A stretch of 64,000 bases of DNA from Hetaerina americana (Eukaryota > Arthropoda > Insecta > Odonata > Calopterygidae), in the NCBI GenBank assembly GCA_022747635.1, contig JAKTNV010000005.1:85494469-85558468 (forward strand). The letters run 5' to 3'. Position numbers and translations under genes: made by a program. Below are positions 24,601 through 39,600 of the stretch, piece after piece. The notes under the pieces were generated by a model, which was not told the DNA's origin, did no database searches, and was given only the letters and a program-made list of their open reading frames with translations. Each line of letters begins with the position of its first letter. The first letter of the stretch is position 1.

Positions 24601-27600
24601 AGCCTCGCCTAACATGGCCTCACCTGGCACTACGCACAAAAATGAACTGTACTTAATTTTCCCATATATTCAACATTTTTCATTCAATCCCCAAAGTCTT
24701 CAAAAGTTCATTTCCAACCACTTTATGATATTATCCTCCAAAGTTGGTGATTTCTGATCATTTTTTTAGGATTCTGAGAACCCCAGGTTCTTTTGGCTTC
24801 CAACAGATGTCTTGTCATGTATTCCACATCTAGCATTCATGTTATCCTCCTCAAGCAACAGGGATGTAGATCATGAGAAGTGAACTGGGTACTGGGGTGG
24901 GAATACAGCACAGTCCTAATTTCAACCCATTCCTTCTCTCTTTATTGATATTCTGAACATTTATCTCCGCTATTTAAAAATATTTCTCCACCTATTTTAG
25001 CAGTTCATGAATTTTTTATCGTTCATTTCCCAAATAACCCTCCCCAGCAATGCAGGCTTCGTGGGGAGAGATGGGGATACTGGGATTGGGTGGAAAGCAG
25101 TCCTAATTTTTACACAGTGAAGACCTAACAGTGAAAAACTTACTTTCAATAACGTGGAAGAGAGGAAGAAGCTGAATTATAATGCAGTCTTCCTGGCCCC
25201 AGTAATGATTGGACTCCTTCCACTCATCCGTCGAGGCAAGACAGAACTCAACTCCTCCATCACCTTGAAGGAATGTAAGCGAAGGACCTCTGTAGTTCAA
25301 CACGTGATGCATGAACCTGTTTGAGCAAAAAAGAGTAAGTAGCTAGAATGCTTCTTTGTAGATGGCCAAGGGCCATGACTTGGGAAGCAAGATTTTCCAA
25401 ATATTATAGACATACACCTTTCACTTCATTAACTGACCACAGTAAATTACCAGAATCTTTACGTAATACAGGTGAGGGTACACCTCTTCCCAAAATAGAC
25501 TCCACTGACTACGTAAGAAAGTCACAAACTAACAAGGTGGTAAGAGGGTCCAGCTGACAGCATCTCTGTATTCTTTCAGGAAGACCTGGTTGGCAAAAAA
25601 TTACACTGCTTGCTACGTCCAATAACATCACCTGGCTTAGAACCAGTGCCCTCAGGTCAATAGCCAAATGATCTCTTCCCAGTATTGGCCTCAATACCAG
25701 CTTCAGTTATTTGAGTGTCATAATATTCCTCAGGTAGTTGACGTTGACTCTTAATTATGCCTACTTTGCCCTAAGATTATTGTCTAAAATGAGAATTCAA
25801 GAGAATATTACAAATATAACTTCATAATGGGGCATTGAATTTATCTTAGAAGTTATAGAATGTAACTGGATTTAAGGAGGACCCTGGATTATAATTTCAG
25901 TAATTACTCAGCATTGATAATATAATAAGATTGCCAAATTAATTTCTCTTTATAGTGTTACTTTTAATGGCCCCATAAAAGGAGAGTAATTCATAACTGA
26001 CAGTAAAATACGGTGTCACACAGGTATATTAAAATTTTCCTTTGCGACTCAAAAAGGTAAAATGAAGGAATAGTCTTGAAATCATACCTCTCTAATTGTT
26101 CATTCTTAAATATGCAGTTTTACAAAATCCCTTTTTTTCCAGGTTGACATAGATTTGGCATTCATTCTATTAAAGATAATTAGCTGGCAGCACAACAGCT
26201 GGAGTTTCCCTTAAGACCAATTTCAAATGGTCCAAATATCACTAATAATCCACATATGAACAATTTAAGTTTTAATGGAAGATATGTGTAAATGGCCAAC
26301 AATATAAGAAGTCTCATGTCATCAGTGCTTCCTCCATATAGTTTTCCTTTTTATCACCAAGAACGAGGGCAGCATTATTAATCATTGATAACTTGTTGCA
26401 GTACTCAGATCTATTAATGGGAAAATCATGTTAATGAACTACAAGGTTTGCACGTAAAGAAACTGTAGCAATTTTTTCCTGATGTGTGCGTGAAGTGCTG
26501 AATTCAGACTATTGATTAAGTGTGCGCATGATCACAGTTCGTATTGGCATTGATGAGATGCAGAACACACCATTATCACTGAAAATTTGGCGATGCAAAA
26601 GATCTGTATTAAACTCGTGCTGCAGGTCTTGAAAGACAACGAAAAGCAGAGTCGAGTGCCTGCTTGCAAAGACCTTCAACCATGGCATCATGACGATTTC
26701 CCCTTTAACCCCTTTACAGGTCCAACTTGGCACCATCAGACTATTTCCTATTCCCAATAGTGTAATCCTCCCTCAAAGGACACCACCACCATGGGACCCT
26801 AGTTGCTGTCAAAGAAGCTTGCATGCCTACCCTTAAGGACTTTCCTGAATCCACCTACCAGGGAGCCTTTAAGTCGTAGAAAAGTCTCTGGCAAAAGTAT
26901 GTCCATGCTCAAGGGATGTACTTTGAAGAATTTTGAGCCATTGTAACAATATCTGAAATATATGGGTATCTATTTTTCCGAGAATTTTAGAGGGAATGAC
27001 AACTTTTGATTCAGGAAGGTATTCTTGATGAGTGACACTCAGAAAAACAAATATGAGTTGAGAGGAAACCTATCCCACAGGAAGGTAGTGATCTATAGAG
27101 TCACCAATATACATCTTACATCTTGTAATTTTCCAAAAAGAAAATGGCTAAGCTAAACATTAAAATAGGAGGGCAAAAACTACAGCAGGTAGAACAGTTT
27201 ACATATCTTGGAAGTGTTTTGGACCAACGTGGTCTAAGTAGTAGGGACGTAAGGCCAAAAATTGCGCTAGGCAAAGAGGCTTTCACAAGGAGGAGGGAAA
27301 TGATGACAGGGATGTTGAGTGAGGATATTATGAAAAGACTCGTCGAAACTTTGATATGGAGCGTAGTTATGCACTGCATGGAAATGTGGTCACTGAAGCA
27401 GGAGGACAGACATACATAGGAGCCTTTTGAAATGTGGGTATGGAGAAGGTGAAATGGACCGATAAGAAAACAAATGAAGAAGTACTTGGTATGGTGGGTA
27501 AAGAGAGGGGTTTGTTGGGAGAAATCCTATCGAGGCAGGAAAAGTGGATGAAGGGGGTATTGACCGGCAGTGGGATGTTGAAAACTGTAATAGAGGGGAG

Positions 27601-30600
27601 AATGTTAGGCAAACGAGGAAAGGGAAGGAACAGGATAGGGATGTTGGATGGGATGAAGGGAGGAAGGAAGTACTCAAGAGATGAAGAGGGACCTGATGTA
27701 GAGTAGGATGATGGATTTTGTGTTTTGTTACGAGTCACAAAATATTTATTTAGTAGATGTGTCCATCCAAAAACCTACCTTAACCGGTAGATTACTTAAT
27801 AATAATTCTAACTCCCATCCCTATACCACCATTAAGCCAGAAAAGGCATTGACGAAAACAATTGTCAGAGTCCTGTAAAACGACCTGCCCAAGAGCAGGC
27901 TAGAGAGTCAGGCAGTCAATCAAGGAGTCAGTCTAGTTTGAGAGACCAAAAATGCAGCTCCAGGTCATCTACAGTTCACTTGTCAAGTACTAACTTTGGT
28001 TCGATCGTGTAGTCTTTGTAAGGAGGGGAGTCTTAATTACCCTATCATGAACAGGTTTAAGCAGTCAATAACAACATTATATAATGCCAGCACTTGGTTC
28101 CCATTCTTAATTATTCATGATGAGTATAACACAGTCGCCCACATATCGATACTACTCCGAAATCATTAAAATTCTTTCAACTTCTCACATACCATAAGTG
28201 GGAACTCGAAGACACCCAATGGCAAATGCCTTTTCTTTCAAAATTAACGCCATTAAATGAGTACACTAAGGTCAATGATCAATTGCGCACCCACTTGCAT
28301 GGCCCTACCCTATCAAGAGAGTGGAGTCACACAATTCATGTAATTTCAAAAATAAACAAATAGATTTAAGTTCAACCTATCCACAAGTTTGACATATTAG
28401 TAGAATAAAAAGCAATTACAAGCATATCACACCTAATTTACATCTTCATTGAACTCACAAATTATGAGCTGTGATATCAACAAAACATACGAACAACAAA
28501 AAATATTTAAAATTTTAAAGTAAGGAAAATGTTCACAATGAAGTTTTTGACTTTATTTTATGTTTTATAACTTCTTCAAATGATGTTTACAGAAGAATAA
28601 AATCAGCAACATAATTTTTTGAGTAGAACCTGGGATAGGACCCAGTGAAACAACTGATGAGATTTGATTGAAATGTTGTAATATTTTCAATGTGGAGGAA
28701 CAATTTAAGTGGGTGACTTGATAACCGAGCTCACCTGTTGGCACCAAGCCCTTGCTCTCGGCTGTTGTAAAGCAGCACCCAATGAGATGGACAGATCATG
28801 CCAAGCTTAAAATGACAGAAAAAATATATATATATGAGGGAACACAGTCCATAAGAGTCTATCACTATCAGAATAATATGTTACTGAGGTCAATGATCAA
28901 TCATTTATGTCAGCAATCCTCAATCCTTTTCACATTTCGCACTCCTTTCACCACAAATCAGACGTTCCTTTCCCCCTTCTTTAGTTTCTTTAATTTTAAA
29001 GGCGCATCCCGAAATATAAACACATTATAGTGATATTTCTGGTAATGGATTACTTGGGGGATTGGAATGGTATGGTGGCTAACATACTAGCTTCCCACAG
29101 AGAGGGCCCAGGTTCAAATCCTGGAGATTGCAGATATTTGTCAGTGGTATCCCAATCCCTATATGAGGTGCTTTGTGGATAGCACTTTGAGTGAGATTGC
29201 ATTCTGTCAGATGGTACATTGAAACTGCGGACCCCTTGGTGCCTTTCATTAAGAGTAGGCTAATGCCGACACCGGGTTTCTCTCCACCCTTCCTCCTTTC
29301 CCATCCGTTGAATACCCTATGGTGCAAATGATCTTAGCTGTCGACCGCTTCCCCTTATAACTACTACTGGATTACTTACAGAGGATGGCAAACCAGTATT
29401 TTAGAAAGTGTCCATTTTACTATTGTTTTCAAGATATTTGAAATAAAGTTTTAAAATCCCAAAATTATGCAAAGCATGAAACATCATACAAAATGTAGCT
29501 TTTCTCGTTGATGCAGCTGCAAGGTCAACTGTTGAGAGTATTGGTCCAGGAAAGTTTAAAATCCAAATTAAGGACTACAGTGAAGGTTGTACACATGTTT
29601 AAAGTTTGTATGGATTTCTTATTTATAAGCAATGAGAGCATAAAAACCCTTAACATCACCCTTGATGAATGAGGACTGGATGCTCTGGATGAATTTCTTC
29701 AATATATGAATAGTCAGCACCTGAATATCCAATGCAACCTTTTAATTTTTTTTTGGATAAAATGAATAATATATAATAAAAATTAGGGTAATAGTTTTTG
29801 GAGCAATTTAAGATGTAGTTAGCTATACTCAGTATTTTGCCCTTAGGATATTACGATGACTAGCAGTAGTCTACCAAGTTATAGAAAATTGTTGATGTAT
29901 CAAGGTACTAAACGCTGCTGTACTCCTATTCCCTGACAAATAGAACAAAAAATATCCATAAATTTCAAACTACATATTACAGTAAGACTGACTATATTAA
30001 ACAATATTTCCAAACTTCAGTCAAAAGACAGAAAGAAATAGAAAATAAGGGAGGAAGGAAAGATAACATGAACAAAGAGAGGAAACGCATTGGTGTGAAA
30101 AGGGGATATATGAGAGTAACAGAATTTAGTGTTTAGCCCAGAGCCGGTCCCAGGTATGGGAAAAATTTCCCCATTAACTACTTGGGGCTAACCAGTGTGG
30201 CTGTGAGTGTGTTTGTAAGTTACTGGGTATGGCATGGCAATAGGGTTAATTTCCTTGTAAACCTATTTGGGAAACAACACCCCCCCAAATAAATGTGAGC
30301 GTCTTGTCTAACTATTTTGAGTATGTATCAGAACACTGACGAGGGATTAACTTTCCCCATTAATCACCAGACCAATCTTAATATTCCCTTCCTTTTTTTA
30401 TTCTTTTTACCTTGGGAGTAAAAAAACAATCTAAGGTTTAGGGAAATATAATTTAATATAATCAGTCTTAAAAAGGGTGTAAGAAGCATAATTTATCCTT
30501 TCCAAATTACAGTAACTCAATCATCTAGCACAGCATACTTTCCACCTCCCTACCAAAAACATAAACACAGTAATCAACCCGAAGGTCGGATTAGTACCTC

Positions 30601-33600
30601 CCTACATATCATCTAAAATGCCTATTCTTTTCCTCCCTCTACCTAGCTTATTACTTCTTCTCTATATTACTGTATCTCTTTGTAAACAGCTGAATTCTCA
30701 TGCAGTGCTCATCATACACAAACTAATTACTCTTACATAAGTTCCCAATATTTGGTGAATTGATCTTGCCTGCCTTTCATTACAACTCTTCACTCATTAT
30801 CATTGATCAAAACAACACAAAAATACAACAGGACAATGCAATTAAAAAAAGTTCCAAACCACTATTTTCTCAAATTCAAATAACTGTGGGAAATGCTGTG
30901 ATGATCACTTTAATTGGGCCATCTGTGGATGAAAGAATTTTATAGTGTAAAAATCATGTGCCTTGTTCCTTTTTAATCCTTAGAAATGAACAGTGCAGGA
31001 GGATGCCTTGGTAGCCTAAATGGTTAAAAGAGTATGCTGGATGTCAAAAGACCCAGGTTCAAAGTGTCCTCTTGTTAATTTAATGACACAACAATAGATA
31101 AGTACTCACAAATTGTGAAAAGTGAGAGTGTCTCAGCTAGAGATACCAACCTGTGAATGTAATATTATGATGCCAACCTCACAATTACCCTAATGATGGC
31201 TCATGGCATGGAATGGATAAACTTAATAACTATTTATTAATCTAAAACCTGCATTAAGTCACATCACATTAATCATAACAACAAAAATAATGGAATATCT
31301 GCATCATTAAGTTACAACATCAGAAAGGGACTTCTCTAAGAAAGATATGAACTACTCATAAAAGTTAGTGACTGATAATTTTGCTGACATTTCTTTCATT
31401 GAATGGATTGAGAATCACTGACACATGCTATAATTGGCTATAGTAAAATGAGATAAAGCAAGCCAATCGCACCATTTTCGACATTAGTCCTTGAGGGCCA
31501 AGAGAGCTAAGGCCATTGTTAGAAGTTGGCGAGTGGAGCGGAGATGGTCTCGTGAATATCTGGGGCAGGGCACAGGCGAGGAGCCACACTTGGGAGACGG
31601 GCAGCAAGTCATTGTCACCTTCACTCTGCGATGACGGGTTCTTGTCAACACTTATACTCCTTCGACCAATGGCCTTTGGGGATTGCGCCATAGGTGCCGA
31701 CCTACTGAGTGGGGAGTCTTGGCCATGCTTTGCCAAGTCTGGAAAGGTCAACGTCCTCTCCAAAACTGGCGTGCTCAAGTCAATGCCCCTGTCCTGAAAT
31801 TATCAACATTTCTCATAAATATAAAAGGAATATTCAACAAAACAAGAGATAATATGTCATTTAAATCCCAGTAAGACAGTTACACCACGATGGCTATCAT
31901 CCCAAAGGTCAGTTTGATAAGTGGGCGTAGTACCTAGTACTAAGCCCAAAAACATGTGAAATTCGCACATCAGGGCAATAAGGGGGGGCAGTTCTTTTTC
32001 CCATGCTGTCTGTGATTTCCCAGGAAAATCTGATGCCCAAAAAATTCCACAGCTTGGGCGAAGAGATGAGAGTGCCCAAAGAGACTTGTCCAGGAATCGA
32101 ATCCCGACCCTCCGGACAATATCCCCACCCTCTCTCTCCTGGATGACCTCGTGGGACAGCTAAATGATTGGTAATTATCCAATCTAATCTTTTGAACTCT
32201 AGTATAAATATCAATCATTTAAAACAACTTGGTTAGGTTAGCTCGCTATATAGGAAACGTACATAGTTTTTTTGATATCACACATTCTGTGCACAAAAAA
32301 ACTGCAAAGACAATGGAAAGCTGATAACCTAGAATCAATTTGTTTTATGGTAAGAGAGGGATTACATATGGTGAGGCTGTTACATATCTTATGAAAAACC
32401 TTGTTTCTGTCAAAGAATATAGGCATGCATTTATTTTTTAGGGCAGTTTCTGGAAAGAGATCACAATGTAATCAAAAATATTCTTAATGTGAAGGAGCCA
32501 ACAAGCAATCCATTCAATTGCATAGCATAATATGGTAGCAGCTCTGTAATGTACATTGCTATCTCATCATTCATTAAGGGAGATGGGCTCCTGAAAGACA
32601 ATTCAATCATGAAATAACTCCTAATTCTGTGACGAAACTAAAGATAACACAACAAGACAATGATGAAAAAAAATTCATAAAAGAATATTATAGATAATTT
32701 TAAAGTAATGGAAAAACATATGAAAAATCACTATCTGAATGTACTTACTAAATTTTTTGGTTCAGCAATGGTCCTATGAGCAGTACTAAGGCAATGAATA
32801 GTGTATTTATGAAGGCCAAGGAGAAGGCGAGGACAGTGCTGGCTTATCCACCGGGCCAGAAAAGTCACAGACAAATGCTGCTTCCTGTGAAACTGACCAG
32901 GGAAATTTATATTATCAATAAAAACCTAAGCAAGGAGCATTGTTTTTCATTTTAAACTTATCTGTAGGCTATCTTAATGCTTTATCTTGATATCAACATT
33001 TTCTAAAAAAACATTTGTAGAGCAAGGAATACTATGGAGAGTTTCTTAAAAACATACACACAATTGATATTAATCGACAAACAGCTCAGAATGAGGCATT
33101 TTTCTTCTTAATTTGAGAAAGCTGTAACATACCTTGGGGAAATTGACAAAAAGGTCTCGTGAAACACAAGGCTTACAAGAAAGAACTGCTGAAGGGAGAG
33201 ACACAAGCCTTGTTAGAAGATAGGGCAAGGGAAACACAATGAAAAACAAATATTGACCATGGAGGAGAGTTATGAGAGAATGAACACTGTTTTACACCCA
33301 TCTCACTTCACAGGAGTATACCGTGACATTACTTTAAATCTTCCTAAAACGGAATATCATTAAATGCCTTTTAGATCAGTATATATTAATGAGATAGTGG
33401 TGGGGGCAATTGGCAGCAAGTGAAGACGAGCAATGGACTACAAGACTGTATTTATTATGAGCCTTTTCAGGAAAAAGGAAAGTTCAAAGGCAATAAAATC
33501 AATGAATATTGAAGGAAATAGACAAAAGACTCATATGAAATATAGAATGCCGGGAAAGCAAACGCTACCAATAAGCAAAGATCAGGTCCATCATGTGTGT

Positions 33601-36600
33601 GTGTGTGTGCATGTTTGAAAATAAAGTGCAGGCAAAATACATGTTATGCAAATAAAAGAGGGTAAAGACTATCGTTCTCTACTTACTGCAGAGTCTACAA
33701 CAGCATTCATAGTGCGATCACTGAGGGGGCAAGTCTGAGGGCCACCCTCCGGGTAATGGTCCATCGCAAGTTTGAAGGCAGTCACCAAGAGTTCATGGAA
33801 TGCCTCCCGGCTCACCTCTTCACTTCCACAAAATATCTGAAATTTCACATTCCTCCTTTCATACAATGCATTTATACTTCCCAATGCAGAAATTGATGGA
33901 GGCTATAAATTAATATCATCACTCAAAATATGATTCTGCTCCAGACTCTCCATTATTAGGATATTAAAGTCAACATCAGAGAACAACGATTGTGAAATAT
34001 TTAAAATGATTGATTTACAATTACAAGTTAAAATTTTTAACTTATTTAATTGACCAAGATGGGTGAATTAGTGACATAAGCATTCCTTCAAGCCCAAGGA
34101 AAGGTGCAGAAACAATGAAAACCAATGAGAAAACAAAATTGTAGATATAGAAACAACGTAAACAGCATGACCGAATGTTTCAACTTCATTGATCAGAATT
34201 AGGGTCATTTGGATGTGTGTGTAAACTATCCAAAGACCACAACCTAGCTTGGTCACAGTATCATGGGACACATGCCGCAACCATGGAGGGATCTCACTAT
34301 CCATCCAATATTGTTAATTTCTCTGCTATTCTCCTTTCATCAGAAATCAGCGGTAAATTTTTTTATATCATTTGCTATCACTTACATGTCTTAGTTCAAT
34401 CATACAGTAATCATTAGAAGTTATACACTTAATTATCCACTCCTGCCATCAATGAACCAGCTAGTGATGCCTAATTTATCAGGCAAATAGGTATTTAATA
34501 AATGAATATCATTTGATGCATTCTTGAGTTTTCAGAAAGAAAAAAGTCTTCAAAAATCAGTACAAATTCTTACAGTTTTCCCCAATGATTCCATTTTCTC
34601 TTTTGTTTGATTAGTTTTCTAACACCCTGAAGGGGAACAACTTCAAACATCATCATTTTAGCTCCAGGACTCCCCAAAATATAAGAATGCACAGTAAATA
34701 GAATTCTGTGTTTTCTCAGACAGCTGTGCTTATGTACTTCATCTCTAAAGCCAAAGATTCAGACAGGCACATACTCCGAGTTGTAAGACTGTGATGTAAG
34801 AGTAGTGACCAACTCCAATTAACACCCTATCCCCCTGAATATTTAGAGGTGACCCTTTGTAAAAGTTGTGCATTTCTCAGTAAAAACTTAGCATAACTAA
34901 TGATAACTTCACTATGAACTGCCTTATGTAACACATACTCTGAGATATAGTTCAATTTGTCTTTCATCGGACATAACTGCCAGCACTTTGTCTGCTTGAC
35001 TTATAAATGCTGAAGCACTGAGTGTTTTCTTGGATGCTTCATTCCCTTGTCTTCCCCGAAGGAAGTGCTGGTAGATGAGCTCAGCCAGTCTGGGATACGT
35101 GGGGAACACATATTTCTATGCAAATAGAAAGAAAAACAGTGAACTTTAGGCTTTAACAAAAATAGTAATTTCAGCCACAGACCATCCTCCTTTTGGCACA
35201 TTATAATATAAATAAGCTAAGTTCTAGGGAGCAGTTGATTACCGTGAATGTCCTGCAACTGATACATTGACAATTTTCTTCTGCTGCACATCTTTCGACC
35301 AGAGCCTGTAAAGGATAAAATGATGACTTTGAAATTGGAATTGAACAGAATTGGGAGAATGCAACAAGAAAATGGTTAAAGAATAGGTTTCCAATGCAGT
35401 TTAGTCAATTCAGGTTGCTCCAAGAGACTACTTATATATGAAATGTCACCATGTTCTCAAACAAGTCCTGCAAAGCATTTTCTGTGTCTCCATTTCCAAA
35501 TTTAGAATTTAGTTTATTCTCTACATATAAATGACAAGTATGCTTTTAATTGAAGAAGCTAAACTTACAGAGCAGAAAAGAGATCTCATGAGAATATTTG
35601 CCTCTATGGAGAGGGGGATAATGACCTAAGGTGATAGCTGGCAGATGAAGTTGGGAATATAATTTTCTAATATGAGAAGGAAAGGACACACTTGAACAAA
35701 TGGAACAATTGGCCTTGCTTTTTGGGAAGCTGAATCAGCTGCCCAAACAGCAAGAGGAGGTAAGAGCATTTGAGTCAGCAGAATAGGGCAGCCCGAAAAG
35801 CTTTCCATCAGATGAATCAACCACTGACAATTAGTAGAAGTAGCAATGAAATAAGTGAGTAGACCATCACAGCTTTTATATGAGATTATTTGTCAACAGC
35901 TATGAAACATGGGCAACAGAGAAGCTGAAAAATATCAGAAGAGCTATGGTGTTGACACCAAGTAAACCAAGAAGTACTACAAAGGGTGGAAGAATAGAGA
36001 AACCTATGGCGGATAATTTCAATAGGAATATGGAAACCAACTGGACTCATCCTGTATCCCAATAATTTATAGGGGAACATAAATTGAGGGCATAGAGTAG
36101 GGAAGTCTTCAAGGTAGCAGAGGCAGTGATGGTTAAGATCGTGGACTATCTTAGATACTCATCAAAAGACATCATTCCCCTGGTGCTTTTCAATGCATGA
36201 GTTGAAATAGAACTAAATCAGAAAAGATTGAAAAGCATTAGTGAAATGGAAGGGTCACAAAAAAAGATGATTACGCTCAATTGCATTTACCTAAGAAGAG
36301 CATGATTCATGAAAGAAAAGTAAATTTTGCTTGTGTGAAATCATACACAATTCTTGAAATGATGGGTACATCATCAGAATTTCAAAGTTAAACCCTTGAT
36401 TAATGATTTACTTTATTGGTGATCGCTGAAAAACTTGACACTTCCATTTGCTTCTCAAACCCTTCCACTTTGGAGAAGTGTGAATTGGAATATGATCAGG
36501 CCCTCAGGCCAACAGAATGCCAGAATGACTGAAACGCCCACCTCCCAGAATGCTGCCCTCATAAGAAATACAAAATGGCTTAGGCATGGCCAGAATAAGA

Positions 36601-39600
36601 ATTGAGAAATGCAAAATTTTAGCACCCATATTTGAAGACCAATTGGCAACTACTTGAATGATTACTTGCTCCTTGAAAAAAGTTTTTTTTTGGGGGGGGG
36701 GGGGGGGAGCTGGAGAGCTGAATATTTGCTTCAATGACTACGAACAGGCATTTGATAGGGTGACACAGGATGTCTTAATCATTATCCTTTAATAAATTGG
36801 AGGGGGGAGAGATAAAGGGTTATTATTATTGGTATTCTACCATTTAAGGTAGCTTTTGGATGGGCACAACCACAGTACCCTGACACATTTCCTTATCTCT
36901 ATTAATAATAGGTAACCTGACATCCAACACTGCAGTAATGTCCTCCTCCATTCTGCATACTTCCTCCATCCATTCAGTCCAACATGCCTATCTTATTCCT
37001 GGCCCTTCCTTGGTAGCCTAAATTTCTCCCATCTCTATCTTTCCAGTCTTCAACATCATATTTCCATTCAAAATTCTCATCATGCATCTTTCCTGCTCCT
37101 TTGGATTCCTCCAAACCACCCTTTCTCCTCCCCTCCCACTATGTCCAGTGCTTCTTTATTTTATTGCCTATCGATCCTTTTCACCTTCTCCATCTTTCTC
37201 CAAACCCTCATTTCAAAAGCCTCCAATGAAAGCATATCATCTTGCTTCAATGACCATATTCTGGCACCGTACAAAACCATGCTCCATATCAAAGTTTTGG
37301 CAAGCCATTTCTTAATATCCTTACTCAATGTCCCAGTCATCCCTCTGCCTTGAGAAAGCTTTTTTGCCTAATGCCATCCTTCTCCTTATGTCCCCACTAC
37401 TATGACCTTTTTGATCAAAACACTTCTGAAATACATAAACTGTTCCACCTGCTTTAGTTTCTGCCCTCAAATTTTAACATTTAACTAAACTTTTCTCTTT
37501 CCAGGAAACCTCATAGCCATTGTTTTGCTTACATTTATTCAATTCCCATACATGTCACACTGATTTTCCAATGCACTCAGCAATGCCCTGTCACTGACTG
37601 ATAAATTAAAGCTTAATTATCTGCAAACCTTCTTGAATTTATGAATTCTCCGCTGACTTTAATTCCTATCGCATGCCACCTTAGCATGTTCTTCACATGC
37701 TACCTTACCTATTCCCTCCACAGATACATTGAAAGGTGCAGATGATATTGCACAACACTCTTCTTAACACTACACCTCCGGACTCTTCATCCACCACTTG
37801 CACCAGAGCAGTTTGAGATGTGCAGGTTGTGAATAAGTCCCCTATCCTTCCAATCCACCCCTATTTTTTGCAACACATTCATATATTCTACCAATTCTAT
37901 TCATTGGGACATCTCAAAATTGAAGAAACCAACAAATATATCCTGACTTTATCCTATGTTCCTCTCTATTAGAGACTTCATTACTGCTATGGCCTCTTGC
38001 ATACCTCTTCTCCCATTTCTGAACCCAAACTGATCATCCCCTTAGCAATACTTTGCCCTGCTCTCCATCCTCTCACTGATGAACCAGAGAACCACTTTAG
38101 CTACCCTTGAAATCAAACTTATTGTTCTGTAGTCCTCAATTATGCCTTTGCCCTTTTTTGGGATGGGAATCATCACTGATCTGATGATATCTTCTGGCCA
38201 AACTCCTCCCTCATAAATGCTACAAATTAGTGCATAAAAACTCGTCCTGCCACAACTTTCTACACCCTTAAGTACTCCTCTAAGAATGTCATCTACCCCC
38301 ATGGCTTTATTTGATTACAATGTCCTTAATGCCCTTTCCATCTCACCAACAAGGGTGCCTGAGCCTAAGCTATCTTCATCTATGACATACTTTCTTTCTA
38401 TGCCTATGCTTGCTGGCATACCATATAGTTCTTCTTTATACTCCTTTCATCTCTCCTCGTTCAATTAATAATTTTCCTTATTACATACGATTATTTGCAT
38501 GTATTTTTCCTTCTTACTTTCTGATAGCTATTTCGCCTTCATATACAGTCTACCCACTTCACCCTTCCTATGTAAACAGTCCGAATTCTTGTGCTGCATT
38601 TTCCACCATGCTTCTTTCATTCTATAAGTTTCCTGCCTCAGTTTCAGTTCAGGTTGAATAATCAATTGTGGAGGGGTAGAGGCTTGATAAAACAAAAGTA
38701 TAATGGATTCATAGTAGAGGTGAGGATAGTTGATGTTGAGACAAATATGGCAAATGGTGTGAGACGAGGATGCCGCATGTTCCAAATTACATTCATTATA
38801 TATTGTGAGAAATTGATGGATGAAGCTATAAAAAGATAGGGTGGATTAGTGGAGGAAGGAGGGAGACTGAAGTCTACCAAATACGCAGACGACGAGGTAG
38901 TGAGGATATTGAGAGAAGAAGAGCCAAAGAAAATGGTAGAAAAGATAAGATTGAAAGGGAGGAGTGTGGGATAAAAATTAATCTTGATGAATCAGATATA
39001 ATGAAAATTTCAAAGAAATAAGATAATTTAAAAATCAACTTGGATTAGGTGGAGCACATAGATTCTTTGAAATTCTTTGGAAATATCATCACATGGGATG
39101 AGTTTCGTGCAGGAGAACTTAGAAGTAGGATTGTGCAAGGATAGACATCAATTAAAAAAATAAGAGAATTTGTCAACAAGGAGTATCAGCAGTGAACACC
39201 AACAAGAAGATATTTAAAGCATGACATAAGGATTCATTATGGATGTGAAACAAGGAAATATTAGGAGGAAAAAAGAAATGTCGTTATTAAGTTTTGAAAT
39301 GCAGCTGTGGCAGGGAATAGAGAGGATAAGATGGACACATAGGGTTAGGAATGAAGAGGTAATGACATTAAATGGAGAGGAAAGTGGTACATATATTAAA
39401 GATAATGGGGATGAGAAAGGCAAATAGCGAAGTCTATCATGGAGGGCAGCCTGGGGAAGATGGTTATAGAAGGGGAGATAAGTTGAATTAGAGGAAGAAA
39501 GATATTTGTGACACTGATGGGTAATAAAAGTGGAAGGAGCTATCAATAAATGAAGCAAAAGTTAAATGTACATAGCAAAAATCCATATAAGTTCCATTTC

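Larger units (their letters stand above)
21883..25143. other. MEAK7-like intron 8
   Basis: It contains the imperfect inverted repeat at 23251-23376 and the LINE 3'-end fragment at 24455-24600. Otherwise it is AT-rich with no exon seen. Confidence 0.6.
25317..28734. other. MEAK7-like intron 7
   Basis: It holds a SINE-A fragment (25545-25685), a mariner remnant (26510-26985) and a LINE C-terminal copy (27130-27790). No further exon was seen. Confidence 0.6.
28806..31472. other. MEAK7-like intron 6
   Basis: It holds SINE-C (29065-29360), a short SINE-A tail (30562-30598) and a SINE-B head (31003-31075). The rest is unassigned. Confidence 0.6.

Noticed and set aside
34068..34304. 78-aa minus frame near MEAK7-like exon 4
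   Set aside because: Lies in the intron, has no family similarity and would break the phase continuity of exons 3 and 4.
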